DNA from: Sphingomonas sp. SRS2
Lineage (GTDB): Bacteria > Pseudomonadota > Alphaproteobacteria > Sphingomonadales > Sphingomonadaceae
DNA length: 62,650 nt
NCBI RefSeq assembly: GCF_000971055.1
Contig: NZ_LARW01000095.1
Location: 1-62,650 of the forward strand
Direction of reading: 5' to 3'
In this document: positions 9,105 through 18,157 of the stretch, in pieces
How the letters are laid out: each line of letters opens with the position of its first letter
Position numbering within the stretch: position 1 is the first letter of the stretch
Translations under genes and position numbers: made by a program
Notes under the pieces: generated by a model
The model's input: only the letters and a program-made list of their open reading frames with translations
Told to the model about the DNA's origin: nothing
The model's database searches: none

Positions 9105-10001
9105 TCAATCCACCGTCATCTCGCACGTCGCGCGGAAATGGGCGTTGATCTCGTCGCAGGTCGCCAGCCACACCCCGTCATGGCCGGTGATATGTTCGAA
9201 GGCGCGGCGGAGATGCCGGATGCGGTAGGCGTGGCCCGAGATGAAGGGGTGGAGCGAGATCGGCATGACGCGCGGGATGGTAGCGCCCTCCTCATACATC
9301 TCGTCGAACTGGTCGATCAGCATGTCTGCGAAATCGCGTGCGGTGAGACCCTTGCCCAGCACCCCCGGCACGTCGTTACATTCGAGCGCATAGGGCATCG
9401 ACAGCAGGTCGCCCGACGCCACCCGCATCGGGAAAGGCTGGTCGTCGCACGCATAGTCGCTGATGAACTCGATCCCCGCCTCGGCGAGCAGGTCGGGCGT
9501 GGTGGGCGTCTCGGCGAGGTGCGATCCCATCCAGCCCTTCGGGCGGCGTCCGGTCGCCTGGGCAATGGTGTCGATCGTCTCGCCGACGATCGCGCGGACC
9601 TGATCGTCGGTCATGTTGGTGAGGATATCCGCCGAGGTGCGCCCCTGCGCGTTCCAGTCCCATTTCAGCGCCTCGCCTGCGCGGATCAGCTCGGGATATT
9701 CGCGGCACACATCCGAATGGAGATTGACGCTCGCGCGGATGCCGAGCCCTGACAGCAGGTCCATCATCCGCCAGATGCCGACCCGGTTGCCATAGTCGCG
9801 CCAGCCATAGTTGAGGATGTCGGGCACCATATGCTGGGTACCCGGATAGATGGTGTGCGCGGGGAAGGGCACGTCGATCGGGAAATGCTCGATGTTGAGA
9901 TAGATCAGCAGCGCGACCCGCGCGCCGCCCGGCAGCGCGAAGCGGCGGTCGCGCGTGATCGGCCAATAGGGGTAGCGCGGCGTCTGGGTCAGCGCGGTCA
10001 T
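9105..10001 (-). CDS. Polysaccharide deacetylase-family (NodB/PuuE-like) protein
   Basis: The 298-residue protein belongs to the carbohydrate esterase 4-like superfamily, in the branch close to allantoinase PuuE and other cyclic-amide hydrolases. Evidence is the overall layout: RVALLIYLNIEHF near the start, then NLHSDVC, GWMGSHLAETPTT and MPISLHPFISGH near the C-terminus. It has no signal peptide, so the substrate is probably cytosolic and small rather than a wall polymer. AGAGG lies seven bases before the ATG. No urate or allantoin genes are adjacent. The divergent neighbour is an amine oxidase, so joint action on a nitrogenous compound is conceivable (inference). Confidence 0.82.
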   Translation of the reverse strand: MTALTQTPRYPYWPITRDRRFALPGGARVALLIYLNIEHFPIDVPFPAHTIYPGTQHMVPDILNYGWRDYGNRVGIWRMMDLLSGLGIRASVNLHSDVCREYPELIRAGEALKWDWNAQGRTSADILTNMTDDQVRAIVGETIDTIAQATGRRPKGWMGSHLAETPTTPDLLAEAGIEFISDYACDDQPFPMRVASGDLLSMPYALECNDVPGVLGKGLTARDFADMLIDQFDEMYEEGATIPRVMPISLHPFISGHAYRIRHLRRAFEHITGHDGVWLATCDEINAHFRATCEMTVD

Positions 10002-10014
10002 GACGATCCTCTCG

Positions 10015-10032
10015 TGGATGCAAGCGCATCCA
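10015..10032. promoter_or_regulatory. Palindromic operator-like site between divergent genes
   Basis: TGGATGC (10015-10021), AAGC, GCATCCA (10026-10032) form an exact inverted repeat. It sits 14 bases upstream of the deacetylase ATG and 80 bases upstream of the amine oxidase ATG, so one regulator could act on both. Confidence 0.45.
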
Positions 10033-10111
10033 CTTTGCCGATTTACAAGCTACTGTCCAGAGGGGTTGAACCGGCGGCGGCGGCGTTCGTTGGCGCCGGC
10101 AGGGAGAGGAT

Positions 10112-11371
10112 ATGGCCGATTGGGATATCGTCGTCATTGGCGCGGGCGCGGCGGGGATCGGCGCGGCCCGCACCCTCGCGGGACGCGGCCTGTCGGTGCT
10201 GATGGTCGAAGCGCGCGACCGCATCGGCGGCCGGGCGCAAACCGTCCGGCTGGGGGATGCGGCGGTCGACATGGGATGCGGCTATCTGCATTCGGCCGAA
10301 CGCAACGCCTGGGCGGAGATCGGCGCCGGGCTAGGGTTTACCATCGACCAGTCCGATCCGGGCTGGCGCACCCAATATCGCAATCTGGGCTTTCCAGCGG
10401 TCGACCGGCATGAAGCGGGTGAAGCGTTCGCGCGCTTCAGCGGGAGGCTGCGTGACAATCCCCCGCCATCGGATCGCGCCGCCGACGCGCTCGACCCCGA
10501 TTGCCGGTGGAACGCCTATATCGAGGCGTTATCGGCCTATATCAACGGCGCGGCTCTCGCCGATGTCTCGGTGCGCGACTATCTCGCCTATGACGACGCC
10601 GCGAGCGAGCGGAACTGGGGGGTGCGTGAAGGCTATGGTGCGCTAATCGCCAGCGCGCTGCCTCGGCGCGTCGAGCTGCGGCTCGATACCGCTGTGACGT
10701 TGATCGATCATAGCGGGCCGGTACTCAGGCTCGAAACGGTGGCGGGCACGATCCGGACGGATCGCGCGATAGTCACCATTCCCACGCCGGTGCTCGCTGC
10801 CGGACGGCTTGCCTTCAATCCGCCGCTGGCCGCGAAGCGTGACGCGGCGGCGGCGTTGCCGCTCGGCATTGCCGACAAACTATTCCTCGCCGTCGCCAAC
10901 CCCGGCGATATCCCGTGCGACGCACATCTCCTCGGCAATCCGCGCAGCGCCCACACCGGCAGCTATCAACTCCAGCCGATGGGGCATCCGGTGGTGGAGG
11001 GCTTCTTCGGCGGCGCGGCGGCGCGCGAACTCGAACGGCTCGGCCCTGAGGGCGCGGCGGCGTTCGCGATCGAAGAGCTCGCGGGACTGCTCGGCAACAG
11101 CGTTCGCCACGGGCTGCGGCCATGCGGTGGTTCAGCCTGGGGCCGTGCCGCGTGGATCGAGGGCGGCTACAGCCACGCTCTCCCGGGCGAGGCCGGGCAG
11201 CGCGCGATCCTCGCCGCGCCGGTCGACGATCGCATCTTCTTTGCGGGCGAGGCCTGTTCGCTCCAGGACTTTTCGACAGCGCATGGCGCGCACGACACCG
11301 GCCGGGCCGCCGCCCTGCTCGCTATCGGAAAACCTGATGCAGGGAACGCTTTGCCCGCCCGCGTCTTTTAG
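10112..11371 (+). CDS. FAD-dependent amine oxidase-family protein
   Basis: This is a 419-residue flavoprotein of the monoamine oxidase/polyamine oxidase superfamily. The FAD-binding motif GAGAAGIGAA is near residues 11-20, followed by E34-R36 with GGRAQT, the second FAD-binding signature. The C-terminal FFAGEACS and HGAHDTGRAAA block completes the FAD site. There is no signal peptide, unlike periplasmic amine oxidases. The substrate is unknown. It starts after GGGAGAGGAT and is divergent from the deacetylase gene across a 110-base region holding a palindrome. Confidence 0.88.
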   Translation: MADWDIVVIGAGAAGIGAARTLAGRGLSVLMVEARDRIGGRAQTVRLGDAAVDMGCGYLHSAERNAWAEIGAGLGFTIDQSDPGWRTQYRNLGFPAVDRHEAGEAFARFSGRLRDNPPPSDRAADALDPDCRWNAYIEALSAYINGAALADVSVRDYLAYDDAASERNWGVREGYGALIASALPRRVELRLDTAVTLIDHSGPVLRLETVAGTIRTDRAIVTIPTPVLAAGRLAFNPPLAAKRDAAAALPLGIADKLFLAVANPGDIPCDAHLLGNPRSAHTGSYQLQPMGHPVVEGFFGGAAARELERLGPEGAAAFAIEELAGLLGNSVRHGLRPCGGSAWGRAAWIEGGYSHALPGEAGQRAILAAPVDDRIFFAGEACSLQDFSTAHGAHDTGRAAALLAIGKPDAGNALPARVF

Positions 11372-11396
11372 AGGTGGTGCAACGGCGGGATTAAAC

Positions 11397-11615
11397 GTGC
11401 TCGACATCCTTCTCATGTCCGCAAGCCTTGCCGTCGCGCCGCCCATCGCTGCATCCGGCGATTTCGACGTGGACGCCGCGATCACGCGGCATATGGCGGT
11501 CGAGGAGCTTGACGAGGACCGCTGGCTGCCCTCGCTGATCGATCTACCGGAAGAGGAAGAGGGAGCACGCCTCAAGCTGCGTGGTCGCAAGATCAAGCTG
11601 AGCATGCCGATCTAG
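11397..11615 (+). CDS. Small acidic protein, possibly exported
   Basis: This encodes 72 residues from GTG at 11397; an ATG at 11415 is an alternative. The start, MLDILLMSASLAVAPPIAASG, resembles a short signal peptide. The rest is acidic with a block of five Glu (EEEEG) and a basic tail, LRGRKIKLSMPI. No family recognised. It follows the amine oxidase by 25 bases, and its TAG stop overlaps that of the convergent gene in a shared CTAG. Confidence 0.5.
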   Translation: MLDILLMSASLAVAPPIAASGDFDVDAAITRHMAVEELDEDRWLPSLIDLPEEEEGARLKLRGRKIKLSMPI

Positions 11616-11818
11616 GGGGCCTCGTCCATAAAACCGAACATGGCGAGCACATGGTCGAGCGTCTGGAGCGGTTCTCCCAGCCCCATGAACAATATGACGC
11701 CAAGCGCGATGAGCAGCATGATCAGCTGGCCTCCGGGAATGCCGCCCGACTTACGCCGCCGCTGGCGCGATGAGGCCGTCCGGGGTTGCCGACGCCATCG
11801 GGTGGGACGCTGTGTCAT
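11612..11818 (-). CDS. Small single-pass membrane protein
   Basis: This encodes 68 residues starting MTQRPTRWRRQPR. A strongly basic cytosolic part is followed by one membrane helix, LIMLLIALGVILFMGLG, and a short tail ending FMDEAP. The topology would be N-in by the positive-inside rule. The open frame extends 24 codons further up, into the end of the methylase gene, so the true start is uncertain. Function unknown. Similar tiny basic membrane proteins are common in sphingomonads, but I cannot name a family. Confidence 0.5.
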   Translation of the reverse strand: MTQRPTRWRRQPRTASSRQRRRKSGGIPGGQLIMLLIALGVILFMGLGEPLQTLDHVLAMFGFMDEAP

Positions 11819-11858
11819 GGTCGCGAAAATGCGCTTCTCGGCCTGAAAGGCAAGAGCT

Positions 11859-13106
11859 TCAAGCAACCGGCTGGCCCAATCCCGTCTCACGGTGGCTGTG
11901 CAAGGCGCGACGCTCTTCCTCCAGAATCGCTTCGCAGATTGCCTCCGGCGAGCATGTCGCCGGCCGGGCGGTGTCGATCAGCAGCACGAATTCGGCGTTG
12001 ACGGGTTTCGCGGAAAACCGCTGCGAGCTTACCCGGTAGCGTTTGTACGGCTGGATGAAGCTCTGCGTCGCGCCGCGCGCGCAACTGGCCCGCGCCAGAT
12101 CGAGCAGTGGAATGTTGCCGTCGGTGCTGTAACTGATCGCGATCCAGCGGGCGGCGATGCCGTCGATCAGTTCGGCGAGCGCCAGCGTGGCGAGCCGCGC
12201 GCTGTTATAAGGGCTGCGCCGCTCGGTCCGCCAATCGAGCCGGATCGCCGACTTCTCTCCGTGGCCGCCGATCTTCAGGCTGAGCGCGGGCTTGTCCCAC
12301 AGCGCGACACTGTTGAGAACATGATAGTTTGAGCCATAGGGATGCTGGTTATAGGGCGGGTCGACATAGACGAAGTCATAGTCGCAGCCATGATCGCGGC
12401 CGAAGCGCTGGGCATCGAGGCGGGTGACTTCATTGGCCTGGCCATTGTCGAACAGGGCCGCGGGTTCGAGCCGCAGATCGCCGCAAATGCGGTAGCGGGC
12501 GGTGCCGTTGCTGCCGCCCCAGCCGGCATGGAAGCCCTTGAACACCCCCGATGTGTTGCTGGTGTAGCAGCATTGATAGAGCAGCGGGGCGATCAGGCAG
12601 GCGAATTGCCCGTCATCGAGATCGCCGTTCGCGCGCATCGTCTCCAGCGCCTGGCGGATCGCGTCGATCCGCATGCCATTCTTGCGCATGAAGAACATAC
12701 GGTCATGGCCGATGACATAGTCGTCGTCGTCGTCGGGGCAGAGATGGTCGGTGATCCACCCCGCAACTGGCGGCAGCGCGTTGAGATAGGCGACCATCCC
12801 CGCATAATCGCGCCCGGCGAAGGACGGTGCGGCGTTGCAGCCGATATAGGCGCGGTTGATCTGCTCCGAATAAGGCTCCCAGTCGTTGGCGATGGTGCGG
12901 AAGCCCCGCGTCTTGGCGAAGCGCGCGACCACGCCGCTGCCCGAGAAGAGATCGACGAAGCTCGCGCCCGGCGCGATCCCGCTGGCCTCCACCGCATGCT
13001 GGATCAGAGGCAGCAGCTTCCGCTTGTTGCCGATATAGGGAATCAGCTGGTTGAAGACGAAATCGTCGGTGCTGCGGGCGGCGTGTTTGCGGCGGTCGTA
13101 TCGCAC
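11859..13106 (-). CDS. Orphan D12-class (M.FokI-type) N6-adenine DNA methyltransferase
   Basis: The predicted product methylates adenine in DNA. From GTG at 13106 the protein is 415 residues. Conserved parts are the start YIGNKRKLL, the SAM-binding motif I FSGSG (residues 54-58) and the catalytic motif IV DPPY (249-252), in the alpha-class order of Dam/FokI methylases. It is not CcrM-like, since those carry a different motif order. No restriction enzyme is adjacent, so it is either a solitary methylase or a remnant of a restriction system. Codon use looks like its neighbours. The target sequence cannot be read from the protein. Confidence 0.85.
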   Translation of the reverse strand: MRYDRRKHAARSTDDFVFNQLIPYIGNKRKLLPLIQHAVEASGIAPGASFVDLFSGSGVVARFAKTRGFRTIANDWEPYSEQINRAYIGCNAAPSFAGRDYAGMVAYLNALPPVAGWITDHLCPDDDDDYVIGHDRMFFMRKNGMRIDAIRQALETMRANGDLDDGQFACLIAPLLYQCCYTSNTSGVFKGFHAGWGGSNGTARYRICGDLRLEPAALFDNGQANEVTRLDAQRFGRDHGCDYDFVYVDPPYNQHPYGSNYHVLNSVALWDKPALSLKIGGHGEKSAIRLDWRTERRSPYNSARLATLALAELIDGIAARWIAISYSTDGNIPLLDLARASCARGATQSFIQPYKRYRVSSQRFSAKPVNAEFVLLIDTARPATCSPEAICEAILEEERRALHSHRETGLGQPVA

Positions 13107-13344
13107 TTCTGTCTGCCCCGGCTTTCCCCCCAATCGATAAAGCGTGGGCGGGGTGATGTCGAGCCGGGGGATGCCCGGCGCGGCCGCCGCCGACGGATGG
13201 ACTAAAAATACCAACAAGGCTGGATAGGCCGGACATCGCGGGTTAAGAACGGATGTTCGAGCATGGCACGACGCCGGCAAGATGATCTGGATATACGGAT
13301 CACGGCCGGTTCGGATGCGAATGCCGGGAGAGGAGTCTGTTGCG

Positions 13345-15141
13345 TTGGAGCCGACGAACATCGAGGCGCCGGAATATTTCCATAAGGTCGTCGATTGCCA
13401 ATGGGCCTGCCCGGCCCATACGCCCGTCCCGGAATATATCCGCCTGATCGCCCAGGGCCGTCATGCCGACGCCTATATGGTCAACTGGAAATCCAACGTC
13501 TTCCCGGGAATCCTGGGGCGGACCTGTGATCGCCCGTGCGAGCCCGCCTGCCGTCGCGGCCGGGTCGACGAGGAGCCGGTCGCGATCTGCCGCCTGAAGC
13601 GCGTCGCCGCCGACAACAAGGGCGACGTCCAGGCACGGATGCCTGTCCCGCCCCAAAAGAAAATCGGCAAGAAAATTGCCTGCATCGGCGCCGGCCCCTC
13701 CTCGATGACGGTAGCGCGCGATCTCGCCCCGCTCGGCTATGACATCACCGTCTATGACGCCGACGCGAAGGCGGGCGGAATGATCCGCAGCCAAATCCCG
13801 CGCTTCCGCCTGCCCGAAAGCGTGATCGACGAGGAAATGGGCTTCATCAGCGGTCTCGGCCTGCACATGCGGATGGGCGAGCGGGTCGAAAGCCTCGCGA
13901 AGCTGCTGGCGCAGGATTATGACGCGGTCTTCATCGGCACCGGCGCGCCGCGCGGCCGCGATCTTGATCTGCCGGGCCGGCAGGAGGCCGCCGCCAATAT
14001 CCATATCGGGATCGACTGGCTGTCGAGCGTGTCGTTCGAGCATGTCGACAGCATCGGCAAGCGGGTGATCGTACTCGGCGGCGGCAACACCGCGATGGAT
14101 TGCTGTCGCACCTCGCGCCGGTTGGGCGGCGAGGATGTGAAGGTCATCGTCCGCTCGGGCTTCGATGAGATGAAGGCCTCGCCCTGGGAGAAGGAGGATG
14201 CCCAGCATGAGGGCATACCGATCCACAATTTCCTTGTCCCCAAGGCGTTCACCCATGAGGGCGGCAGGCTGACCGGCGTTACCTTCGAGAAGGTCGCGCC
14301 GCTGTTCGCCGACGATGGCCGCCGCAGCCTCCAGCCGACCGGCGAGCCCGACCAGCATTTCGAATGCGACGATGTCCTGATCGCGGTTGGCCAGGAGAAC
14401 AGCTTCCCCTGGATCGAGCGCGATATCGGCCTCGATTTCGATAAGTGGGGTATGCCCGTCGTCGACGAGACGACTTTCCAGTCGACTGTGCCGCAGGTCT
14501 TCTTCGGTGGTGACGCCGCTTTCGGGCCCAAGAACATCATCTGGGCGGTCGCGCATGGCCATGACGCGGCGATTTCGATCGACCATTATTGCCGCGGCAC
14601 CAATTTGCGGCTGCGCCCGCCGCCCGGCGTCCATGTCTCGTCGCAGAAGATGGGCATCCACGAATGGAGCTATGACAACGATATCTCGCGTGAGGATCGC
14701 CAGAAGGTGCCGCTGCTTCCGATCGCCGAGGCGCTCGCCGATGTGAAGGCCGAGGTCGAGCTGGGCTTCGACGATCCGCGCACCTGGGCGGAGACGCAGC
14801 GCTGCCTGAATTGCGACGTCCAGACGGTGTTTGCGAAGCCGCTATGTATCGAATGCGACGCCTGCGTCGATATCTGCCCGACCGACTGTATCACCTTCAC
14901 CGTCAACGGCGCGGAGGAGGAGCTTCGCCCCCGGCTGAAGGCGCCCGCGCTCAACCTGACCCAGGACCTCTACGTCTCCGGCACGCTGCCGACCGGGCGG
15001 GTGATGGTGAAGGACGAGGATGTCTGCCTGCATTGCGGCCTGTGCGCCGAACGCTGCCCGACCGGGGCGTGGGACATGCAGAAGTTCCTGACCGAGATGG
15101 CGCATGCCGGCGGGACCTTGGCGGGAGGCTGCTCGAAATGA
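13345..15141 (+). CDS. GltD-like FAD/NAD(P)H oxidoreductase with fused two-cluster ferredoxin
   Basis: This is a flavoprotein of the glutamate-synthase small-subunit/DPD family. In order it carries an N-terminal Cys-rich helical domain (CQWACPAHTPV, CDRPCEPACRRG), an FAD-binding fold (GAGPSSMTVA), an NAD(P)H fold (LGGGNTAMDCCR), and a C-terminal bacterial ferredoxin with two CxxCxxCxxxC sets (CIECDACVDIC, CLHCGLCAERC). It overlaps the following 2-oxoacid oxidoreductase alpha gene by ATGA, so it is probably the electron-transfer partner linking that enzyme to NAD(P). The start is uncertain: TTG 13345 has AGGAG nine bases upstream (598 residues); ATG at 13321 or 13282 would lengthen it. Confidence 0.88.
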   Translation: MEPTNIEAPEYFHKVVDCQWACPAHTPVPEYIRLIAQGRHADAYMVNWKSNVFPGILGRTCDRPCEPACRRGRVDEEPVAICRLKRVAADNKGDVQARMPVPPQKKIGKKIACIGAGPSSMTVARDLAPLGYDITVYDADAKAGGMIRSQIPRFRLPESVIDEEMGFISGLGLHMRMGERVESLAKLLAQDYDAVFIGTGAPRGRDLDLPGRQEAAANIHIGIDWLSSVSFEHVDSIGKRVIVLGGGNTAMDCCRTSRRLGGEDVKVIVRSGFDEMKASPWEKEDAQHEGIPIHNFLVPKAFTHEGGRLTGVTFEKVAPLFADDGRRSLQPTGEPDQHFECDDVLIAVGQENSFPWIERDIGLDFDKWGMPVVDETTFQSTVPQVFFGGDAAFGPKNIIWAVAHGHDAAISIDHYCRGTNLRLRPPPGVHVSSQKMGIHEWSYDNDISREDRQKVPLLPIAEALADVKAEVELGFDDPRTWAETQRCLNCDVQTVFAKPLCIECDACVDICPTDCITFTVNGAEEELRPRLKAPALNLTQDLYVSGTLPTGRVMVKDEDVCLHCGLCAERCPTGAWDMQKFLTEMAHAGGTLAGGCSK

Positions 15142-17006
15142 CGCGTTCCGGCACGGCGGGGGCGTTCGCCCCGGGGGCGATCAGCGCGGTGAACGATTTC
15201 GTCGTCAAATTCGCCAACGTCAACGGGTCGGGGTCGGCATCGGCCAACGGCCTGTTCGTCAAGGCGATCCTGCGAATGGGCGTGCCCGTCGCGGCGCGCA
15301 ACATCTTCCCGTCGAACATCCAGGGCCTGCCGACCTGGTACGAGATCCGCGTCAGCGGCCAAGGGTGGATGGGGCGGCGCGGCGGCGTCGACCTGATGGT
15401 CGCGATGAACCCGCAGACCTGGGATGGCGACATCGCCTCGATCGAGAAGGGCGGCTACCTCTTCTACGATTCGACCAAGCCGATGCCGGCGGACCGGTTT
15501 CGCGACGACATCAACATCGTCGGCATCCCACTGACCGCCTTGTGCAACGAAGCCTATGCCGAGCCATCGAAGCGCAAGGTGATGAAGAACATCATCTATC
15601 TCGGCGCGCTCACCTATCTGCTCGGCATCGAGCGCGAGGTGGTCGAGACGCTGCTGACCCAGGAATATGCCTCGAAGCCCGCCTTGATCCCGGCGAATAT
15701 CGAGGCGCTGGCGATCGGCTTCGATCATGCCAGCGAGAATCTCAGGCCGCTCGGGCTGCGGCTCCAGCGCGCCGATGCTGTCGGCGACCGCATCTTCGTC
15801 GACGGCAACACCGCCGCCGGGCTGGGCGCGGTCTATGGAGGCGCGACGGTCTGCGCCTGGTATCCGATCACGCCGTCGACGTCGCTCGCCGAGGCGTTCA
15901 TCGATTATTGCAAGAAGCTGCGCCACGATCCGGACAGCGGCGAGGCGCGTTATGCGATCGTGCAGGCGGAGGACGAGATCGCCTCGATCGGCATGGTCAT
16001 GGGCGCTGGCTGGAACGGCGCGCGTGCCTTCACCTGCACCTCGGGGCCCGGCATCTCGCTGATGCAGGAGTTCATCGGCCTCAGCTATTTCGCCGAGATC
16101 CCGGCGGTGATCTTCGATGTGCAGCGCGGCGGCCCATCGACCGGCATGCCGACCCGCACCCAGCAATCGGACCTGCTCTCGGCCGCCTATGCCAGCCATG
16201 GCGACACCAAGCATGTCATGCTGCTGCCCGAGGGGCCCGGCGAATGCTTCGAGTTCGGTGCGCTCGCCTTCGACCTCGCCGACCGGTTGCAGACGATGGT
16301 GTTCGTCATGCTCGATCTCGACATGGGCATGAACGAGTGGCTGACCGAGCCGTTCGCATGGGACGACGAGCGCAAGCTCGATCATGGCAAGGTGATGACC
16401 GCCGAGATGCTCGAGGCCGGGGCGGACTTCGGCCGCTACAAGGATGTCGATGGCGACGGCATTCCCTATCGCACCCTGCCGGCGACGCATCCGTCGAAGG
16501 GCGCCTATTTCACCCGCGGCACCTCGCGCGATCCCTATGCGCGCTATAGCGAGGAGGGCGCGGTCTATGTCGACAATATGGAGCGGCTGCTTCGTAAGTT
16601 CGACAGCGCCAAGTCGATCGTCCCCGCGCCTGTCCACCGCAAGGCGGCCAGGCCCACCACCTATGGCGTGATCTATTATGGATCCACTTCCCCGGCGATG
16701 GACGAGGCGTTGGCGGGGCTGGAGGCGCGTGGGCTCGCCGTCGACGCGATGCGGCTACGCGCCTTCCCCTTCGCGGGCGAGGTGTTCGATTTCATCGCCG
16801 CGCATGATCTGGTCTTCGTGGTCGAACAGAATCGCGATGCCCAGCTGCGCGCGCTGCTGATCAACGAGGGCGGGGTCGATCCGGCGCGTCTCGTCAAAGT
16901 GCTCAACTATGACGGCTCGCCGATCACAGCACGCTTCATCCTCGCCGAACTGGCGAAGGGGATGGGCGTGGGGGACAAGGATAGCGTCGGGGAGATGGTG
17001 CGATGA
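15138..17006 (+). CDS. korA: 2-oxoacid:acceptor oxidoreductase, fused gamma-alpha subunit
   Basis: Together with the beta subunit the predicted enzyme oxidatively decarboxylates a 2-oxoacid (2-oxoglutarate or similar) to its acyl-CoA, passing electrons to a ferredoxin. The protein is 622 residues. A gamma-type domain comes first (NVNGSGSASANGLF near 28-41, GQGWMGRRGGVD near 74-85). The alpha domain follows, with the YPITPST signature and CTSGPGISLM. ATG overlaps the upstream stop (ATGA) and its own end overlaps the beta start. The kor symbol reflects the best-known subunit arrangement; substrate specificity is inferred, not shown. Confidence 0.88.
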   Translation: MTRSGTAGAFAPGAISAVNDFVVKFANVNGSGSASANGLFVKAILRMGVPVAARNIFPSNIQGLPTWYEIRVSGQGWMGRRGGVDLMVAMNPQTWDGDIASIEKGGYLFYDSTKPMPADRFRDDINIVGIPLTALCNEAYAEPSKRKVMKNIIYLGALTYLLGIEREVVETLLTQEYASKPALIPANIEALAIGFDHASENLRPLGLRLQRADAVGDRIFVDGNTAAGLGAVYGGATVCAWYPITPSTSLAEAFIDYCKKLRHDPDSGEARYAIVQAEDEIASIGMVMGAGWNGARAFTCTSGPGISLMQEFIGLSYFAEIPAVIFDVQRGGPSTGMPTRTQQSDLLSAAYASHGDTKHVMLLPEGPGECFEFGALAFDLADRLQTMVFVMLDLDMGMNEWLTEPFAWDDERKLDHGKVMTAEMLEAGADFGRYKDVDGDGIPYRTLPATHPSKGAYFTRGTSRDPYARYSEEGAVYVDNMERLLRKFDSAKSIVPAPVHRKAARPTTYGVIYYGSTSPAMDEALAGLEARGLAVDAMRLRAFPFAGEVFDFIAAHDLVFVVEQNRDAQLRALLINEGGVDPARLVKVLNYDGSPITARFILAELAKGMGVGDKDSVGEMVR

Positions 17007-18058
17007 CCTATATAGCCAAGCCGGCCTTTCATCATCCGTCGCTGCACAGCAACGCGCTCGGCTTCACCCGGCGCGACTATGAGGGCAAGGTCTCGACGCT
17101 GTGCGCAGGCTGCGGCCATGACTCGATCAGCGCCGCGATCGTCCAGGCCTGTTTCGAGATCGACCTGGAGCCGCACCGGCTGGCGAAGCTCTCTGGAATC
17201 GGCTGCTCGTCGAAGACCCCGGATTATTTCCTGGGCGCGAGCCATGGCTTCAACACCGTCCATGGCCGCATGCCCTCGGTGCTCACCGGCGCCAACCTCG
17301 CCAATCGCGACCTGATCTATCTGGGCGTGTCGGGCGACGGCGACAGCGCCTCGATCGGTCTCGGCCAGTTCGCCCATGCGATCCGGCGCGGGGTCAACAT
17401 GGCCTATATCGTCGAGAATAACGGGGTATATGGGCTGACCAAGGGGCAGTTCTCGGCCACCGCCGACAAGGGCAGCAAGTCGAAGAAGGGCGTGGTCAAT
17501 TCCGACAGCGGGATCGACCTCGTCGCGCTCGCGCTCCAACTGGGTGCGACCTTCGTCGGGCGCAGCTTCTCGGGCGACAAGGACCAGCTGGTGCCGCTGA
17601 TCAAGGCGGCGCTGCGGCACAAGGGCGCGGCGTTCATCGACGTGCTCAGCCCGTGCATCGCCTTCAACAACCATAAGGGTTCGACCAAGAGCTTCGACTG
17701 GGTGCGCGAGCATAATGAGGCGGTCAATCGCCTCGACGTGATGCAGGATCGCGCGCCGATCACCGCACAATATGAGCCCGGCGCGATGATCGAGGTGGCG
17801 CAGCATGACGGATCGGTGCTGCGGCTGCGCAAGGTGGCGGCGGACTATGAGCCGACCAACCGGGTCGCGGCGATGAGCTATCTCAACCAGCGCGAGGCGG
17901 CCGGCGAGATCGTCACCGGCCTGCTCTATATCGATCCCGAGGCCGAGGATCTCCACGACGCGCTCGGCACGGTGAAGCGGCCGTTGAACGCATTGTCCGA
18001 TCGTGAGCTGAGCCCGCCGGCAGCGGCGCTCGACAAGATCAACGCGGCGCTGAGATAA
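17003..18058 (+). CDS. korB: 2-oxoacid:acceptor oxidoreductase, beta subunit
   Basis: This is the thiamine-diphosphate-binding subunit, 351 residues. The ThDP/Mg site is seen as GVSGDGDSASIG and ENNGVYGLTKGQ. Cluster ligands are in CAGCGHD near the N-terminus plus GIGCSS and the later Cys in LSPCIAF, the pattern of short beta subunits that keep one [4Fe-4S] cluster. Its ATG overlaps the alpha stop by four bases. The three-gene operon ends here and is followed by a GC-rich hairpin before convergent bfr. Confidence 0.9.
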   Translation: MTYIAKPAFHHPSLHSNALGFTRRDYEGKVSTLCAGCGHDSISAAIVQACFEIDLEPHRLAKLSGIGCSSKTPDYFLGASHGFNTVHGRMPSVLTGANLANRDLIYLGVSGDGDSASIGLGQFAHAIRRGVNMAYIVENNGVYGLTKGQFSATADKGSKSKKGVVNSDSGIDLVALALQLGATFVGRSFSGDKDQLVPLIKAALRHKGAAFIDVLSPCIAFNNHKGSTKSFDWVREHNEAVNRLDVMQDRAPITAQYEPGAMIEVAQHDGSVLRLRKVAADYEPTNRVAAMSYLNQREAAGEIVTGLLYIDPEAEDLHDALGTVKRPLNALSDRELSPPAAALDKINAALR

Positions 18059-18128
18059 GCGCGGCCCCGGCGGAGGCCGCTGCCGCCGCTAACGCTTTTG
18101 CGGTCAGGCCGCCGCATATGACATGGCG

Positions 18129-18148
18129 GCCCCGGCCTTCGCCGGGGC
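18129..18148. terminator. GC-rich hairpin between korB and bfr
   Basis: GCCCCGGC, loop CTTC, GCCGGGGC. It is placed between converging genes, 10 bases after the bfr stop on the minus strand. There is no long U-run. It also resembles short GC hairpins found elsewhere in the window. Confidence 0.5.
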
Positions 18149-18157
18149 GAGGATTAA

